From assembly GCA_030248065.1 (NCBI GenBank), contig JASAMV010007717.1, forward strand, positions 1-64,000: a DNA stretch of 64,000 nucleotides, in the 5' to 3' direction. The stretch's first letter is position 1. Each line of letters begins with the position of its first letter. The position numbers and the translations under genes were made by a program. Under the pieces are notes generated by a model. It was not told the origin of the DNA, did not search any database, and saw only the letters and a list, made by a program, of their open reading frames with translations. Below are positions 1 to 12,297 of the stretch, piece by piece. The DNA is from Rhynchonema sp. JSB1_4. Taxonomy: Eukaryota; Nematoda; Chromadorea; Monhysterida; Xyalidae.

Positions 1-61
1 ACTGGATCTGACCAAGCCAACTTCGAAAAAAGTCGCCTCATATGAACTCGGGGTTGGACTA
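1..61. mobile_element. Right end of a TA-flanked inverted-repeat element (family M4), cut by window edge
   Basis: The first 61 bases match the right ends of the elements at 19638-19996 and 31413-31668: a GGATCYG.CCAAGCCAAC-like stretch, then a GTCKYCTC block, then GGTTGGACTA. Only the right terminus is present because the window starts inside the element. The family looks like a Tc1/mariner-type miniature element (YAGTCC ends, TA flanks). No coding capacity is visible. Confidence 0.6.
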
Positions 62-3000
62 TTATGTACATATATACAGTGGCACACATACTGTACAGCG
101 GTAAAAAGGTGCAAAATTGTTTTGGCCATGATTTTGCGATATTTTGTTGTTCGTGTGATTCTATCCAGCGTAGAAGTTGCTCGCCTGTTTAGCTGTGAGA
201 AACTCTTACGCTGGATAAAATCACAGAAACAATTACATCGCAAGACACGTGGCTCAACCCTTTTTGCAGACCCTACCACACCACACCCGTGCCAGCAAAA
301 TGCGTACCGGCCAAAGTGTTGTCACCATTATAATTAAAATTTTCCGGGGCTCCTTTGGAGAAAGCAGAATTGTCTTTGACCAAGCCATAGCTGCTCGTTG
401 TTTGCACAACTGGTGGTAACTTGCAACGGTTTTTTCTTGTTTTAGCGAGCTTTTTATCAAGTCTCCTGCATACTCAGCCCTCAAAGGTGTTCCATTTTGT
501 GTTCTCTGCCACTATCATTCTTTAAAATCATACAAGCGAAACATTAATATCATGGCTCACTCCCGCGCAAACTTGAATTTTGTTTTGCAAGTTGCAACAG
601 CGTTGCTTTACATTGATTACACATACATACACGTCACACTCAATTATACTACGTTTAAATTTTTGAGCGGCACTGTAAGTACGTACGTATACCTCTGTCT
701 GCTGAAAGTTTACATTCTTTGCCGAAATTCGGTCATTTATATTTTTCATGATTCAGTTTTCTCAAACAGACCCACTGTGCTGTAGTAGCATCACTACACG
801 TACAGAAACTTACAATTGCTTACGCATCCATGAATACACATTTTTCCAATCAGAAAAAAACTCCAAAAAAACAGTGTGCGCTTCACGTCATGCGTGCTTG
901 ACACACAAACCTAAACCCCTTTGCCTGAATAAATAGAGCAAAGGTGCATCAAGTACGGCTCGTAAATTACGCACGCATATTTCGGTTTTTGGAAAGTTTA
1001 TGACCGAAACGCAACTTTCACTTTTTCTTCCAAACTTTTATGTCACTACCAATAAGCGGTGTTGGCGTGCACAAGTTTGGTGATCTGTAATTTTAATGTC
1101 AAAACAGACGAATGAGAGTAAAACCGCATGTGACTGTCGTGTGTGCATCTTGCCGGTTGCGTTTTATTGTCACGTGTTGCAAGTCAAGCAACACCCAAGA
1201 TCAGGCTAATAGTTTTGTCGTCAAATCAATTCGTCAAATCTTTTCGTCAAATCAAAGCATTAATACATGAGCCCCAAATGAGCGCGAGAAATAATACATG
1301 CGATTTGATGAAAAGATTTGACGACATTACTATGTATGTACTGAAGATCATTGTGGCACGTCTAGCTACCGCTGGTGATTGTGGTGACATCGTCGCTCTT
1401 AGTCACTTAGTCACGAGTCATGTGCCATCACAACATACTGTAACTGGCCGGTCAGGAAAGGTGGCAACCTGAGCGTCGAGTCGAAACCTAGACCTAAGCC
1501 TAAACCCAGTCATAAGCCTAAGCGTAAAGCCAAAGCTAGTATAGTTAAAACTTTGAACGTGCGACAAAGTCGAAACGCGCGACGATGTCCCCGGTCCGCA
1601 CTGGCAGTGGCCGAGGGCACACAACATGCTTGACAGTCATGCTTGACCAAAACTGTGCCGTGACTATTGACCACCTGCAAAGACATTTCCCAATAGTGAA
1701 ATGAAATTGTAGTTCGACAAACGTTTAAGATACGGCACCGCACCAGAACTTGATTTTTTCGCCGACAACTTTTCACCTCAAATACACATGTACTACGACT
1801 GATAATCAGTAACAAATGCCCACACGCACATGTTTTTCGAAACTTTACTTAAACTGTGTAAGTTATGCATACATTTGTTTGCTCGGTTTGGGGTTGGTCG
1901 AGCTTCGGTAAGCCCAAACTGAACTAGTTTTTCTTCATTACTTTGAAAATTTTAAACGGAGTTTGGCACAACTAGTTTTGTGGTTTAAAATCGGTTCGAA
2001 TTTACAAAATCAGGTTTCGATCTGGTATAGATTGTAGCTTCATCACTTGGCTATCAAACGAAAAACTCAAAACTGGATAATAATTCCATGTGTTGGGCAG
2101 TACATGCGGAATTTATTGTGCCCACAAGGTTTTGTTTGTGTTTTTCGCGTCCGTTTTACGTTCGCAGCAACATAAAAATGTTCTAATGTGACGTGTTTCG
2201 CACTTGTTGTTTTTGGCGGTTCGGAACTTTTGTTCCAAATGACTAAGTTATTGAATGAATGTAGGACGGAAATTCATACACACATACACAATCAATGACA
2301 AAATTGAAAAAAGCTCCATATTATACATTTTGTACATACTAAACAATCAACACAAGCTACAAATTCTGTTTGGAATATCTTTCTACGTTATGAGTTTCCC
2401 AAAACTGAGTCAGAAGTTTCTGCACACAAACATGATGACCATGAAAACTTCCAGTAGTTGCTACTGCCCAAAAATTCGCGCGCGTCAAAACATGTCTGTT
2501 GCCTAATCCCAAAATCGGATTTCACTTTTTGGCAAAATGGACATAGTGTAAGATGAAATAAAGATGTGTACATTACGTGTTGAATAATGAACATAAATCT
2601 CGAATTAAAAAAAGCCGTTATTACTTTTTTGAGAATGTACCATATGTAATACGCATATAGCGGGTGAAGACAGTCGACGTTCTTGCGGATTATGATGATT
2701 AACTTCATAATATTAGTACCGAGCGCACAAGATGCTCATATGCATTATTAAATTCTTGCACTAGTGTTGCAGAGTATATACGCCTTTGGTTCTATTCAAG
2801 CTCAAGTTTATGCGTGTTGCCTTGCTTGCACAAGTCACAGAAGATAGATTCCATCTCATCTTTTTGTCACAAGCAGTACAAATTGTGCACCATTCGTTCT
2901 ATATACCGTAACCGTAAAGTCATCAAAGATATTTTATTGCAGATAACAATAATGATATGTGTATCACACGCGTGTTTTTTGTTTTATTGTTCATCATATT

Positions 3001-3423
3001 CAGCCGGTGGACTGATTAAAGAAAGAGAATTGCGCAAAAACAATCTCTTATTCCGCAAAACTTGTTGCTTGTTATTGTCTCAAAAAAACTGCTTCCACAC
3101 GATTCGTTTTGACAGAATTTTGGTGATTGCCTGTACGCTTGCCATTATTAATAACGTCCATAAACTGTGATTTTTCAGATCGAAGCAAAGTTGAAATTCG
3201 AGATGCCTTTCGTTATAATTATGTGAACAAGAGTGAGCGTGCAATATGTGAACAAATTAATAGAATACTTTTTCTCAACTCCGACCAGGTATCGAGCGTG
3301 TCGAGATTGCGCTGAAAAAAATTATTAAATTCCAATAAACAGCGAGAAATCATAAAAATAAATAAAATTTCGCGACAAGCACACTGATTTCGCGAGTTGC
3401 ATTTCTGTTCGCATGAATTCTGA
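62..3423. other. Gene-poor intergenic region
   Basis: No convincing exon was found. It holds a degenerate run of telomere-type hexamers (CCTAAG/GCCTAA variants) near 1480-1530, and an imperfect inverted repeat near 1205-1330 with GTCGTCAAATC at one end and GATTTGACGAC at the other, related to 43060-43190. The open frames here are short and lack splice or family support. Confidence 0.55.
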
Positions 3424-6400
3424 ATGATGAAACAGCTGAAACTGTGGACTCATGACTTTTGGCGGACTCCAACGAGCATTTTGCCGATTATTCTGCTGAT
3501 TTTCGCTTACAGTGGTACGTTAACCATGTAAAGGCCAACTACGCCAACACGAGCCCGATTTCGGAGGTGGTGTGTTCACAAAACGAATAGAAAGAGAAAA
3601 TCCTCATGCATCGCGCTGTATTCTACAACGTGTAATGTTGCCCAAATCATCAGTCACGTGTGAATGTTTCACTAATCTGCATTCTCCTAAATCGGGCTCG
3701 TGTTGGCGTTGTGTTACTTTTTGCACGAGATAGCCCCCGCGGGAATGGATTAATTTTGTTAGTGGGATTTTGAAAAAATACTTCCCAAATGAACTCCCAC
3801 TATGTACACATATTATGCTGTGCTAGGATATGAACCACTGTACCATCCTGGGCTACATGCCCCTCCCCCACATTACTCCTCGTGGGTGTGCTTCATAAGA
3901 TTTTGGAAAAAAGTATTTTTGTCAAATTAGCCTCGTGTAACAACCAGAGACACCATTACAACAAACTCGATTTTATTTGTAGATTATAATATTTTCCCAA
4001 TTAAAAACATCAATGACTTTTTCGGTGGAGGGACTTTACCAGTTGGCCTTCGGCATATACCAGCTGTAGCTGATGTTTCAGTCCATGCGCAAACACAGCC
4101 CAGTGGCGGTGCTCCAGTGGGACAACAAGGAGAAGCCGAAGAACCGGAACCAATCCGAACCCATTTCGAGTGCACCGCGCCGAACTGCTGCGATCAGCAC
4201 GAATGGTGCCAGTTCTGGGCAAGCATTGGTGAATGCGCTTTAAATAAGGTCTGGATGCGACCAAACTGTCAATTGGCGTGTGGCAGTTGTGCTGAAGGTC
4301 GGATAAACTGTATTTTAACACATTCCTTGTGTTATACAGTATGTATGTTATTGTGCAACGAACCTGTGTGTGAAGTGGAACACTTGGTTCAGCACCAGGA
4401 TTATATTAGTTTAGCTTTTATCGAACTTTTGGTCGAATCTTTGGAAGCTCTGTTCTTGGTAGTTGGGCACTGTAATGTTAAACATCCAAAGAAATGTTTC
4501 AACTTCACCCGCTGATGTGCCCACGCCCGCCGCGTTAGCGCATTATCGGACGCTGGACATTTTTCATATCAGGAGCCAGTTTCTATTCGGTGTAGAAAAT
4601 CTACCTAGTGCTGAATGCAAAATCCTGTAGCCCAGAACCGCGTTTGCTCGACCTTTCATGTGTGCATAGCATTATGCTCTGCAGCTGACACGTATTTGCC
4701 GGTCATTCACAAACAATTCCGAAAAGGCTCGATTTCTACAAAATCAAAAAAATTACTCTGACATGTCACAAAAATTGAAACATCACCCTGCGCAGATGTC
4801 GAAACGGAGAGCATTCTGCTACAACAAAACAGCACGGACGCGTCGAGCAACGCGACGGACTCGGCACCCGTCATCGACGAGCAACAACTACCAACGGGAC
4901 CCGTCATTAACGGGCCCGTGCGATGCGAAGAGATCAGTTTGTCGCCGACGTTGGCCGCCAATGCGTCTGAGATCACCATAGCTGAACGATTGGTGGTGGC
5001 CAGGGAGGGTTGGTTGTGCTTGTGTTATTGTACGAAGTTTACAACTACATAACAACATGAACAAGCAGTTATAGATCGTGGTTCGTAACTTTGCATCTAT
5101 CGAAATAATCATCGAAATCCAAATATATAGTCATATGAGGTACCGTACTTAAAGATCACACATGGGCCAGTAGAGTATAAATGTGATCCTCCAAGCCACA
5201 CCAAACATTATGGACACGGCAGGGGTCGAACCTGCGTCTTCCGGCACCGGCTGTTCTAACCAGCTGAACTACGCGTCCGTCTGACAGGCGGGCTTGAAGG
5301 ATCTCACATACCTATGCAGCACCAAATGACTGCACGAACAAGGTATGCTCACTGACTCCATAACGTGCAACGCACACTGCGTATACACACACACAGCCAC
5401 TCTCAGCGTAACACACACTGACTGCACGGGCTGTAGCACAGGTCAACGGACCACTATCACACCGCCTCCCCTTACCAAGTTTGGCCTCAAACCAAACTCT
5501 CGTGAACCAGCGCCACGTGGCCCACAAGGAATATACGCACAAATGTACGCAAATCAACTTGTGTCCCACACGTAGCGCCACCTCCCCCTCTCTGAGGTCT
5601 GACCCCAGACCCGCTCCTTGGCCAACTGCGGTCTCCCCTTTCCCGCCCCCCCTTTTAACCCCCAAGCCACACCAAACATTATGGACACGGCAGGGGTTGA
5701 ACCTGCGTCTTCCGGCACCGGCTGTTCTAACCAGCTGAACTGCGCGTCCGTCTGACAGGCGGGCTTGAAGGATCTCACATACCTATGCAGCACCAAATGA
5801 CTGCACGAACAAGGTATGCTCACTGGCTCCATAACGTGCAACGCACACTGCGTATACACACACACAGCCACTCTCAGCGTAACACACACTGACTGCACGG
5901 GCTGTAGCACAGGTCAACGGACCACTATCACATAAATATACTCTAATAGATAGGCGCACAAACAAGAAACAAAAAAAGACCCTGATTCAGGCTCAGCCAC
6001 GCTCAACTACTGTTTAACCACTAAGCTACTTGTATGTCCGACAAACATTTTCATCTGAAAATATAAAGTAGAACAACCACCAGCTGACAGCAACGTGGTT
6101 GTTGTACTTATCAGGTGAAAATGTTTCGTAAGAAATACAATAACAGGTTTAACAGTGGCTGAGCGTGGCAGTTCCTAAATAGGTACATCCTAATAGATAT
6201 CTACATTGATCTCGTAACTTGGGTACTTAAGCGATGTAGACCAAAGAGATGTCACAACGATCTCGCGCTTAACCTTTGAGTGAGTGTGACGCAATTTAGA
6301 CGCCATTTTGGTTTACAGACTGTCTGGGAACATTTTGGCGCGCGCGCTCTGTAACCGAAAAAGATCAATTGTTATCCGAATTTAGACTCTAAATTCGACC

Positions 6401-9400
6401 TCATTTTGTGTACCAAAAGTCGGTAGACCAAAAGGGAGTCTAAATTGCGTCACACTCACTCCGAGGTTAAGCGTGAGATCAGCTGTGACATCTTTTTTGG
6501 TCTACATCGCTTAAGTACCAAAGTTACGAGATCAATTTAGATATCGGTTAGAGTATATTTATACTCTACTGGCCCATGTGTGATCCTTAAGTACGGTAGG
6601 TCCGCCAAGCCAGATACAAGATCGGACCAGCGGATCGGACCGGTAACCTTGTTTGATCAATCAACTATGACAATTCTTTTGGGAGAAACTTTTCAAACGC
6701 GTTGCCTGATGTGTAAAGCGCATGATGCGTGCACTGGCCACAGCAGTCACGTGACTTTCGAAGCCAGTGCACGCATAATGCGCCTTACGGATCAGGCAAC
6801 GCGGTTGAAAAATTTCTCCCAAAAGAATTGCCGCCAAAGTATACATTGTACAATCAGTACAATCAATCCCGTTGGCTCTATGCATGTACATACGTTGTTT
6901 CTGCACACGCCGCAAACCTTTCAACACACAACTCAACAGCTGAGAACAAGAAACGTATCCTTGGAGTCAACCTTTAATCTAAACTGAGCGACCATTCGGT
7001 CTGGTGTCCTCTTCAACCTCTTTTCAGTGAGTACTCTGCTTCACAGCGACTTCAGACATTTTCCAGAAATCCTTCACTATAAAAAAGCGAGGTTAACATG
7101 CATAGTGAAACATCAGCCAGCCAGCCTGTCAGCCGGGCACATTCATCATTTCAGACATCCGTTTCCGTCGTGCACTGTCTCTATCCGACATCACGGCCTC
7201 GAATGTCCAGTTCGGTTGTGTACCCCAGCTCGACTTCACCGACTGCCGACCGAACATGTGCTATCATCTACGGTATCGCACGATGGACGGCACTTGCAAC
7301 AATCTGCACAATCCGCTGGCCGGCGCCGCGTTTACCAAGTATCGCCGATTGCTCAAAGCCGAATATGATAATGGCGTTGAGGCGCCGACATGTGAGTTGA
7401 GAATTTTGTGCATACAGTAGACGATTTTCGATGTGAAGTACTGTCGAGTGAAAATTCATCTAGCGCATGAAGTTCAGAGATACATACATGTCCAAACACC
7501 AAAATTTAGCGCATAATCAGTCAAGTGCGTCAATGCCAGTCAATGATCATCTGTGCAAATCCTGAACTGAACCACTCCACACTGATGTGCACGTACACGA
7601 TGTAGGCACCAAGAATCAACCTGCAAAAATTCAAAGGAACCAATTGCGTTGACATAGTCGCACGAGAACTAGTGCAGAATTCGTGCCCGCAGCGTTGTGT
7701 GATCCGTAAGCGTAAACCGTACCCGGTGTGCCGTAGCATACACACGGCCACCAGCACGCAGAGCAGAAGCGCGTGTGCTTTTACGGCTCAGGCAAAGCAG
7801 CGGGCAGAAATTTTGCTTTGAGTGTTGTCTATCTATGTACCATCATCAAATTCAGCTTATCACCTTGTGATGTTTCACCCCGACTATATATAACTACAGC
7901 GTCAGTCCGTCGTACGCGTCCGTCGGCGCGCGAGGCTACGCGTTTTCTGCTCAGCTCATCGCAACTGGTCACCGCCAGCAGCTTCAACGGTCTCATCATG
8001 CAATGGGGCCAATTTCTAAGTCACGACATTGCCAAAACCACGCTGCTGCCAAGCGATCAATGCTCAACTTGTCAGAATGTGCCCGGCAGATGTTTCAACG
8101 TGCCCACTGACCCGGCCGATCCGAGGTTTGGAAACGCGTTCAAATTTTATCAGTTTTTTTTTAGATTTTTGGCGGGGGTTAATAATTATAGTTAATTTAT
8201 AGTTAATTATGTGTTATATTCACTCTGGCATCTTAGCAACCTTCTCATGCGGCCCCAGAACTATGAAGTGATTGACAGTGGCTGACGTCAGTTAGTGGGA
8301 CACGCACTAAACCGATGTCAAGCTTGGTGTTCAAACCGTCCAGCGTAAAAGTGGTGTCTGGGCGGCCAGTGAACGTGCACGACAATGGGGCATCAGTAAG
8401 AATAAACAAATGCAAAAACGTCACCAATCAAAAACAAGAATGTCCCACAACCACCACTGTTTACCTTCATCTATTTATGGACCAGATTCATGTTGAAGTT
8501 TGTGTGAACGGGGTGTGTCAAAACCTCACAGTGATTTCGACGAATTCGCAAATAGAATATATTTATTATATATCAATGATAACCATGCAGGTTCGGTCAA
8601 TTCGGTTGTCTGCGTGTGACCCGTTCAGCGCCTATTTGTGGCACCGGACAATCCAGCACAGCACCACGACAACAGATGAATGAGAACACGGCGTTCATTG
8701 ACGCATCCATGGTATGGGCCACTCCACTCCACTGTATATGTGGCTAGAATATTTGATTGATGTTCAATGACGTTGACCTAAAATCACCACACTGTTATTG
8801 TTATCATCAATCTACAAAATCATCGCAGCAAACAGGCTAACGGTGCGGTCGTCAACCCAAGTGGTCAAGTGTCATCGTCAACACAAGCACCCCTGACGAC
8901 ATTACCACAAGCTCAGAAAATATTGCGGATGCAAAATTCCTAAATTGGAAGTTCGAGGAGGCCAATTTCACAAGTGCTGGCGGACTATACAGTGCATAAT
9001 CTTGCAGAAACGATTCCAAATAGAGTGTCATGTCTCCATGGGATGGGTAGTCTCAGAAACTCATAGACCATTTTTTCGTCTCATCAGCAACAATTACCGC
9101 CGTTAGTTGGAATATCTCCTACGCCCTGGTTTGGAAACAAGGAAAACGTCAGCCCCACCCACTGCGCTTTCCATCCAACTGTACATGTGCATGTGCATTC
9201 CAGGTGTACGGTAGTTCCGTCCAAGACAGCCTCAAACTGCGCGATGGTGGTCCATCCGGTTTCCTGCGCATGGTGCAATTCAACAACGATTTCTACCCGC
9301 CATTCAACCAAGCCCAGTGTCACGGCCCAACGAATTGCAACGCGAATTTTGAGACGGGCGATAATCGCGCCAATATTTTTGTGGGCCTGGCGTCGATGCA

Positions 9401-12235
9401 CACGTTGTTTGCGAGGGAGCATAATCGGTGACGCAACAGGATATACAGACACACCTTGATCTGACTTTTGTATTTGAATTGGGCAGATTTTGCTGCATGG
9501 GTTCGAAAACGGACCTGTACTGGGCAGAATTCTGGGTTACACCAACACACCTAGATTCCAAATTACAAAAATTGTGTTAGTTCACATGACGAAATGTTTC
9601 ATTCCTCCTGTAAGTCGCTCTGCGGGATGACCATTAGACTGACACATTGTTAGCAGGTCTGAGCGGTGTCATCTGAAGCAAAAGCGTGGCGTCAGCAGTG
9701 CAGCAGCGCGTGAACGATCTTTGTCAACCACTTCGAAATAAGCCAATTATTATCCTCAATTCCCTCGCAGTCTGGTCAACGGTCTACGTCAACTGAATCC
9801 GAATTGGTCCGGCGATCGTCTATTCCAAGAATCACGCAAATTGTTGGGTGCCATGGTGCAACACATCACGTTCACCGAATATCTGCCGAAATTGCTCGGC
9901 GACTCATTGGCGTCCGTTATCGGCAACTACACCGCTTACGATCCGAAGATTGACCCGTCGATCGCGAATGAGTTCGTTACGGCCGCGTTCCGATTGGGAC
10001 ACGGCATGATTCAGGTGCGTGGAAGTGCAAAGAGTCTTCGCGAGTTGGAAGGCGCGTTATGTTTTTATTCCGCGCGCGCCTTGTTACAGAGTGGTAATGG
10101 TTGACGCAGATTATTGACATACAGTTCCGGGTGCAATTCTAGGCTGAAAGTTGAAGTCGCGTGCACGCGACTTCCTAGTGCTAAAACATAGGCAGCGCAC
10201 GCGCAAAACTTCGCGTGCACGCGAAGTTACTTCGACTTTTGCCTATACTTTGCACTGTTTCGCACGCGCGTGCACGCGGCGACTTCAACTTTCAGCCTAG
10301 AATTGCACCCGGTACTGTATCAACGTTACATTTTCCTGGATAGGAGCTGGCATCAAGCATTCAATAGCACTGCAGGTATAGTCAAGTTGAAATGGCCAAC
10401 GATTTTTAAGCTGGTCAAAAACCGCGCTACAACAACACTGTCACTGAATGTAGTCCAGGTCGAACTAGTCCACCTTCGATCATGCAACGTCCGATTGTAT
10501 ACCCACAGTACATGCACTGAACGTGCTTTATCGGTCAACCAATTGCCATATGTGTACAAAAGCGCGTGCTATTCTTACATACACGGCGCCAATATCCTAT
10601 ATGCTTATATACAGGAAATGTACAATCGGCTGGACGAGAACGGCAATTCCATCCAAGCCGGGCCAATCAGATTCGACGAGGCCGTTTTCAAATCGTCACG
10701 ATTATTGTTTGAGGGCGGCATTGACCCCCTATTCAGGGGCATGATGACTTCGGCCGTGAAACGACCGCAGAGGATTACGACGGCCGTCACGGAGAGACTC
10801 TTTGGTTGGTGCTGTGTCCACAATTATACATATTGTGACTTTCAAGCCTGTACATGGCGGTCGGGCAGTTCTTGTTAACGAGAGAAGTTTAGGTGTTTAC
10901 TCCCCAGCGGCTATTTGCCTCGTATATAACCCCAGATTAGGGTCCAGCCTTGAACAAAGGACTTCATACGAATCAGTGTCAAATGCCAAAAGGTAGAACT
11001 CCTGTTTTACGGTCTTGGACCTGGACATGCTTCTATAAAATCAAAATGACCTGGCATGACCCATATCAAGCTGGCTAATACGGATCTTGATTCAGGCAGT
11101 ACGGATCTTGCATCAACGAACATCCAGCGAGGTCGCGATCACGGCCTGCCCTCGTACAACCGTTGGCGCGAGTTTTGTGGCCTCGGAACAGCCACAAATA
11201 TGGATGAACTACAAGCTCAAATACTCGACCCTTCAGTCAGACAGAATCTGGCGCGGGGATTCACTAGTCCAGGTTTGGCGTTTTTTCGCAATTAGCGCGA
11301 GGGCCTGTCTTGTTGGCATTTTTCTTCACCCGGGATAATTTTTTCCGCACTAGGCACAACTGGCAAACCCGTGTGTGAGTGACTCCCACCAGTGATCGGT
11401 GTTTTTTGCCACCACGAAGAAAAGCTGGTGACGATCTTAAGAATAGGAAGAACGGAAATGCTCATTCTAGGCCAGCATGGGTTCACAAGTGGTGTACTCC
11501 GTTTTTATCCCGATCTATAAAGGTACACAAAGATTTTACAGCTGAAATCCTTGCAGACAACATCGATTTGTACGTCGGCTGTATGCTCGAAGATCCAATA
11601 ATCAACGGTCTAGTCGGCCCGACATTGGCCTGTCTCATTGGTGAACAATTCACTCGACTCAGGGACGGTGACAGGTTGGCGTGCCTGATTGGCAGGTTCT
11701 GTTTATTTTCAAAACTTCGAAATTGAAACTGAAAACTGAAACTGAAAACCACTTCGAGCAAAAAATCCATGCTTTTCGGAGTAGCATCTTTAGAGTTGGT
11801 GGGTCATTAACAATTTCGCTGAATCAACACCAGTAAATCATATCGACAAAGTCAACAATTCAAACTATTGCAAGATTAAGATAGATCCAATATCCGGTCT
11901 GAGTCTATATATCGCCGCCATTCATCCATCCTTCATTCACAAGAATTCGAGTACCGCACGAAACAGAAGTAATCGAGTACCGCATGAAACAAAAGTAATC
12001 GAGTACCGCACGAAACACCTCACGCGCACCATTCAGGTTCTGGTACGAAAATCCGGGCGTGTTCACGGAGGCGCAACTGGCGGAGATTCAAAAAGCGTCC
12101 CTTTCACGTGTGCTGTGTGACAACGGCAAGGACTGGGTGGTGGTGCCGAAGGACGCGTTTGATGTCGTGACTGGCACGAATTTGGTCACCTGCCAAGAGA
12201 TACCCGCCATTGATCTGAGGGCTTGGAAGGACTGA
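3424..12235 (+). CDS. Secreted animal heme peroxidase with N-terminal ShKT domain (MLT-7/SKPO type), complete
   Basis: Twelve exons: 3424-3514, 4082-4297, 4796-5008, 7155-7391, 7900-8125, 8591-8711, 9204-9427, 9771-10014, 10615-10804, 11096-11272, 11542-11674, 12037-12235. Phases join without error to 756 aa. Residues 1-33 form a signal peptide or anchor ([12 protein letters not shown] core). A ShKT domain covers about 61-99 ([17 protein letters not shown]...CGSC). An S/T-rich linker leads to the peroxidase domain from about residue 190 ([11 protein letters not shown]). The distal His is about 294 in GQFLSHDI, followed by FIDAS at the exon 6 end and VYG at the exon 7 start, [11 protein letters not shown] (catalytic Arg) near 428, the proximal His about 520 in FRLGHGMIQ, then [16 protein letters not shown] and [12 protein letters not shown]. 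Nematode peroxidases of this build cross-link cuticle collagens with hydrogen peroxide; that role here is inferred from family. The start is the first of two adjacent ATGs. Confidence 0.93.
3540..3715. mobile_element. Miniature inverted-repeat element in peroxidase intron 1
   Basis: The ends are complementary over roughly 27 bp: ACGCCAACACGAGCCCGATT on the left, AATCGGGCTCGTGTTGGCGT on the right, about 175 bp in all, with no open frame. It sits inside the intron 3515-4081. No clear target duplication was identified. Confidence 0.7.
4168..4297 (+). other. ShKT domain coding segment
   Basis: This part of exon 2 encodes a six-cysteine ShK-toxin-like domain with the usual WASIGEC and NCQLACGSC blocks. 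In nematodes ShKT domains occur in many secreted enzymes, including cuticle peroxidases and astacins; it is not by itself evidence of toxicity. The exon ends in the donor GAAG|GTCGGA. Confidence 0.88.
5191..5461. repeat. Direct repeat unit 1 (about 270 bp, partner at 5662-5932)
   Basis: This stretch recurs almost perfectly 471 bp downstream. Both units start at CCAAGCCACACCAAACATTA, contain the minus-strand tRNA-like sequence, and continue through a CA-rich TATACACACACACAGCC tract. Differences visible by eye are a few single bases (for example ACTACGCG versus ACTGCGCG). The near identity points to a recent duplication or active homogenisation. Confidence 0.9.
5212..5278 (-). pseudogene. tRNA-like sequence without a normal anticodon loop, copy 1
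   Basis: Read on the minus strand, 67 nt fold as a tRNA: acceptor GGACGCG with CGTGTCC, D arm GTTC/GAAC around AGCTGGTTA, and T arm GCAGG TTCGACC CCTGC. Box A (TAGTTCAGCTGG) and box B (GGTTCGACCCC) are intact. The anticodon arm is only CCGG-TG-CCGG, so there is no seven-base loop and no anticodon. It cannot act as a normal elongator tRNA. It could be a tRNA pseudogene or the pol III head of a SINE-like repeat. Confidence 0.65.
5662..5932. repeat. Direct repeat unit 2 (about 270 bp, partner at 5191-5461)
   Basis: This is the second copy of the unit described at 5191-5461. The 200 bp between the copies contain sequence not repeated here, so the array is two units with a 471-bp period rather than a perfect tandem. 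Confidence 0.9.
5683..5749 (-). pseudogene. tRNA-like sequence without a normal anticodon loop, copy 2
   Basis: This is the second copy, inside direct-repeat unit 2. It differs from copy 1 by two visible bases (GTTGAACCTG for GTCGAACCTG and TGCGCG for TACGCG on the plus strand) and carries the same shrunken anticodon arm, so the defect predates the duplication. Confidence 0.65.
6191..6550. mobile_element. Foldback miniature element with about 105-bp inverted ends
   Basis: The left arm (GATATCTACATTGATCTCGT, then TACTTAAGCGATGTAGACC) is complementary to the right arm (GGTCTACATCGCTTAAGTA ending AGATATC). Pairing continues through GTGAGTGTGACGCAATTTAG. Total length is about 350 bp with a central unpaired part near 6330-6420. 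It lies inside the 5140-6600 composite. Confidence 0.85.
6671..6830. mobile_element. Miniature inverted-repeat element, family M1 copy 1
   Basis: The ends CAATTCTTTTGGGAGAAAC and TTTCTCCCAAAAGAATTG are inverted copies, followed inward by AACGCGTTGCCTGAT on the left and ATCAGGCAACGCG on the right. Copies of the same family are at 22891-23836 (interrupted) and 53326-53558. It lies in peroxidase intron 3. Confidence 0.85.
10122..10317. mobile_element. TA-flanked palindromic miniature element in peroxidase intron 8
   Basis: About 196 bp with inverted 45-bp ends (CAGTTCCGGGTGCAATTCTA left; TAGAATTGCACCCGGTACTG right), flanked by TA on both sides as in Tc1/mariner insertions. Its arms carry repeated CGCGTGCACGCG palindromes, which would form secondary hairpins. 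No coding frame. Confidence 0.85.
11947..12018. repeat. 27-bp tandem repeat just upstream of the last peroxidase exon
   Basis: Nearly three units of GAGTACCGCACGAAACA...GTAATC stand in tandem, ending 18 bp before the acceptor of the final exon. It is intronic; whether it affects splicing cannot be seen. Confidence 0.8.
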
Positions 12236-12291
12236 TCACGCGAATCTGCTCTCTTTATGTGGAGCCCTTAGTTCGGCTCTCAATCTGACAC

Positions 12292-12297
12292 AATAAA
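12292..12297 (+). terminator. Polyadenylation signal of the peroxidase gene
   Basis: AATAAA lies 57 bp after the stop codon (TGA at 12233-12235), the usual place for a nematode 3' end with a short UTR. Confidence 0.7.

Larger units (their letters stand above)
5140..6600. mobile_element. Composite 1.46-kb element with 40-bp inverted ends, in peroxidase intron 3
   Basis: The left end (ACCGTACTTAAAGATCACAC, then ATGGGCCAGTAGAGTATA) and the right end (TATACTCTACTGGCCCATGT, then GTGATCCTTAAGTACGGT) are inverted copies over about 40 bp. Inside lie, in order, two 270-bp direct repeats each with a tRNA-like sequence, a hairpin element at about 5970-6180, and a 350-bp foldback element at 6191-6550. 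No transposase frame is visible. It may be one non-autonomous transposon that collected others, or a chain of nested insertions. Confidence 0.7.

Noticed and set aside
2814..3170. 118-aa plus-strand open frame with hydrophobic stretch
   Set aside because: Lacks splice context and protein-like composition; upstream of the peroxidase start and not joinable to it.
4071..4081. TGATGTTTCA read as a snoRNA C box
   Set aside because: No D box (CTGA) or terminal stem at the right spacing; splice-site association explains the positions better.
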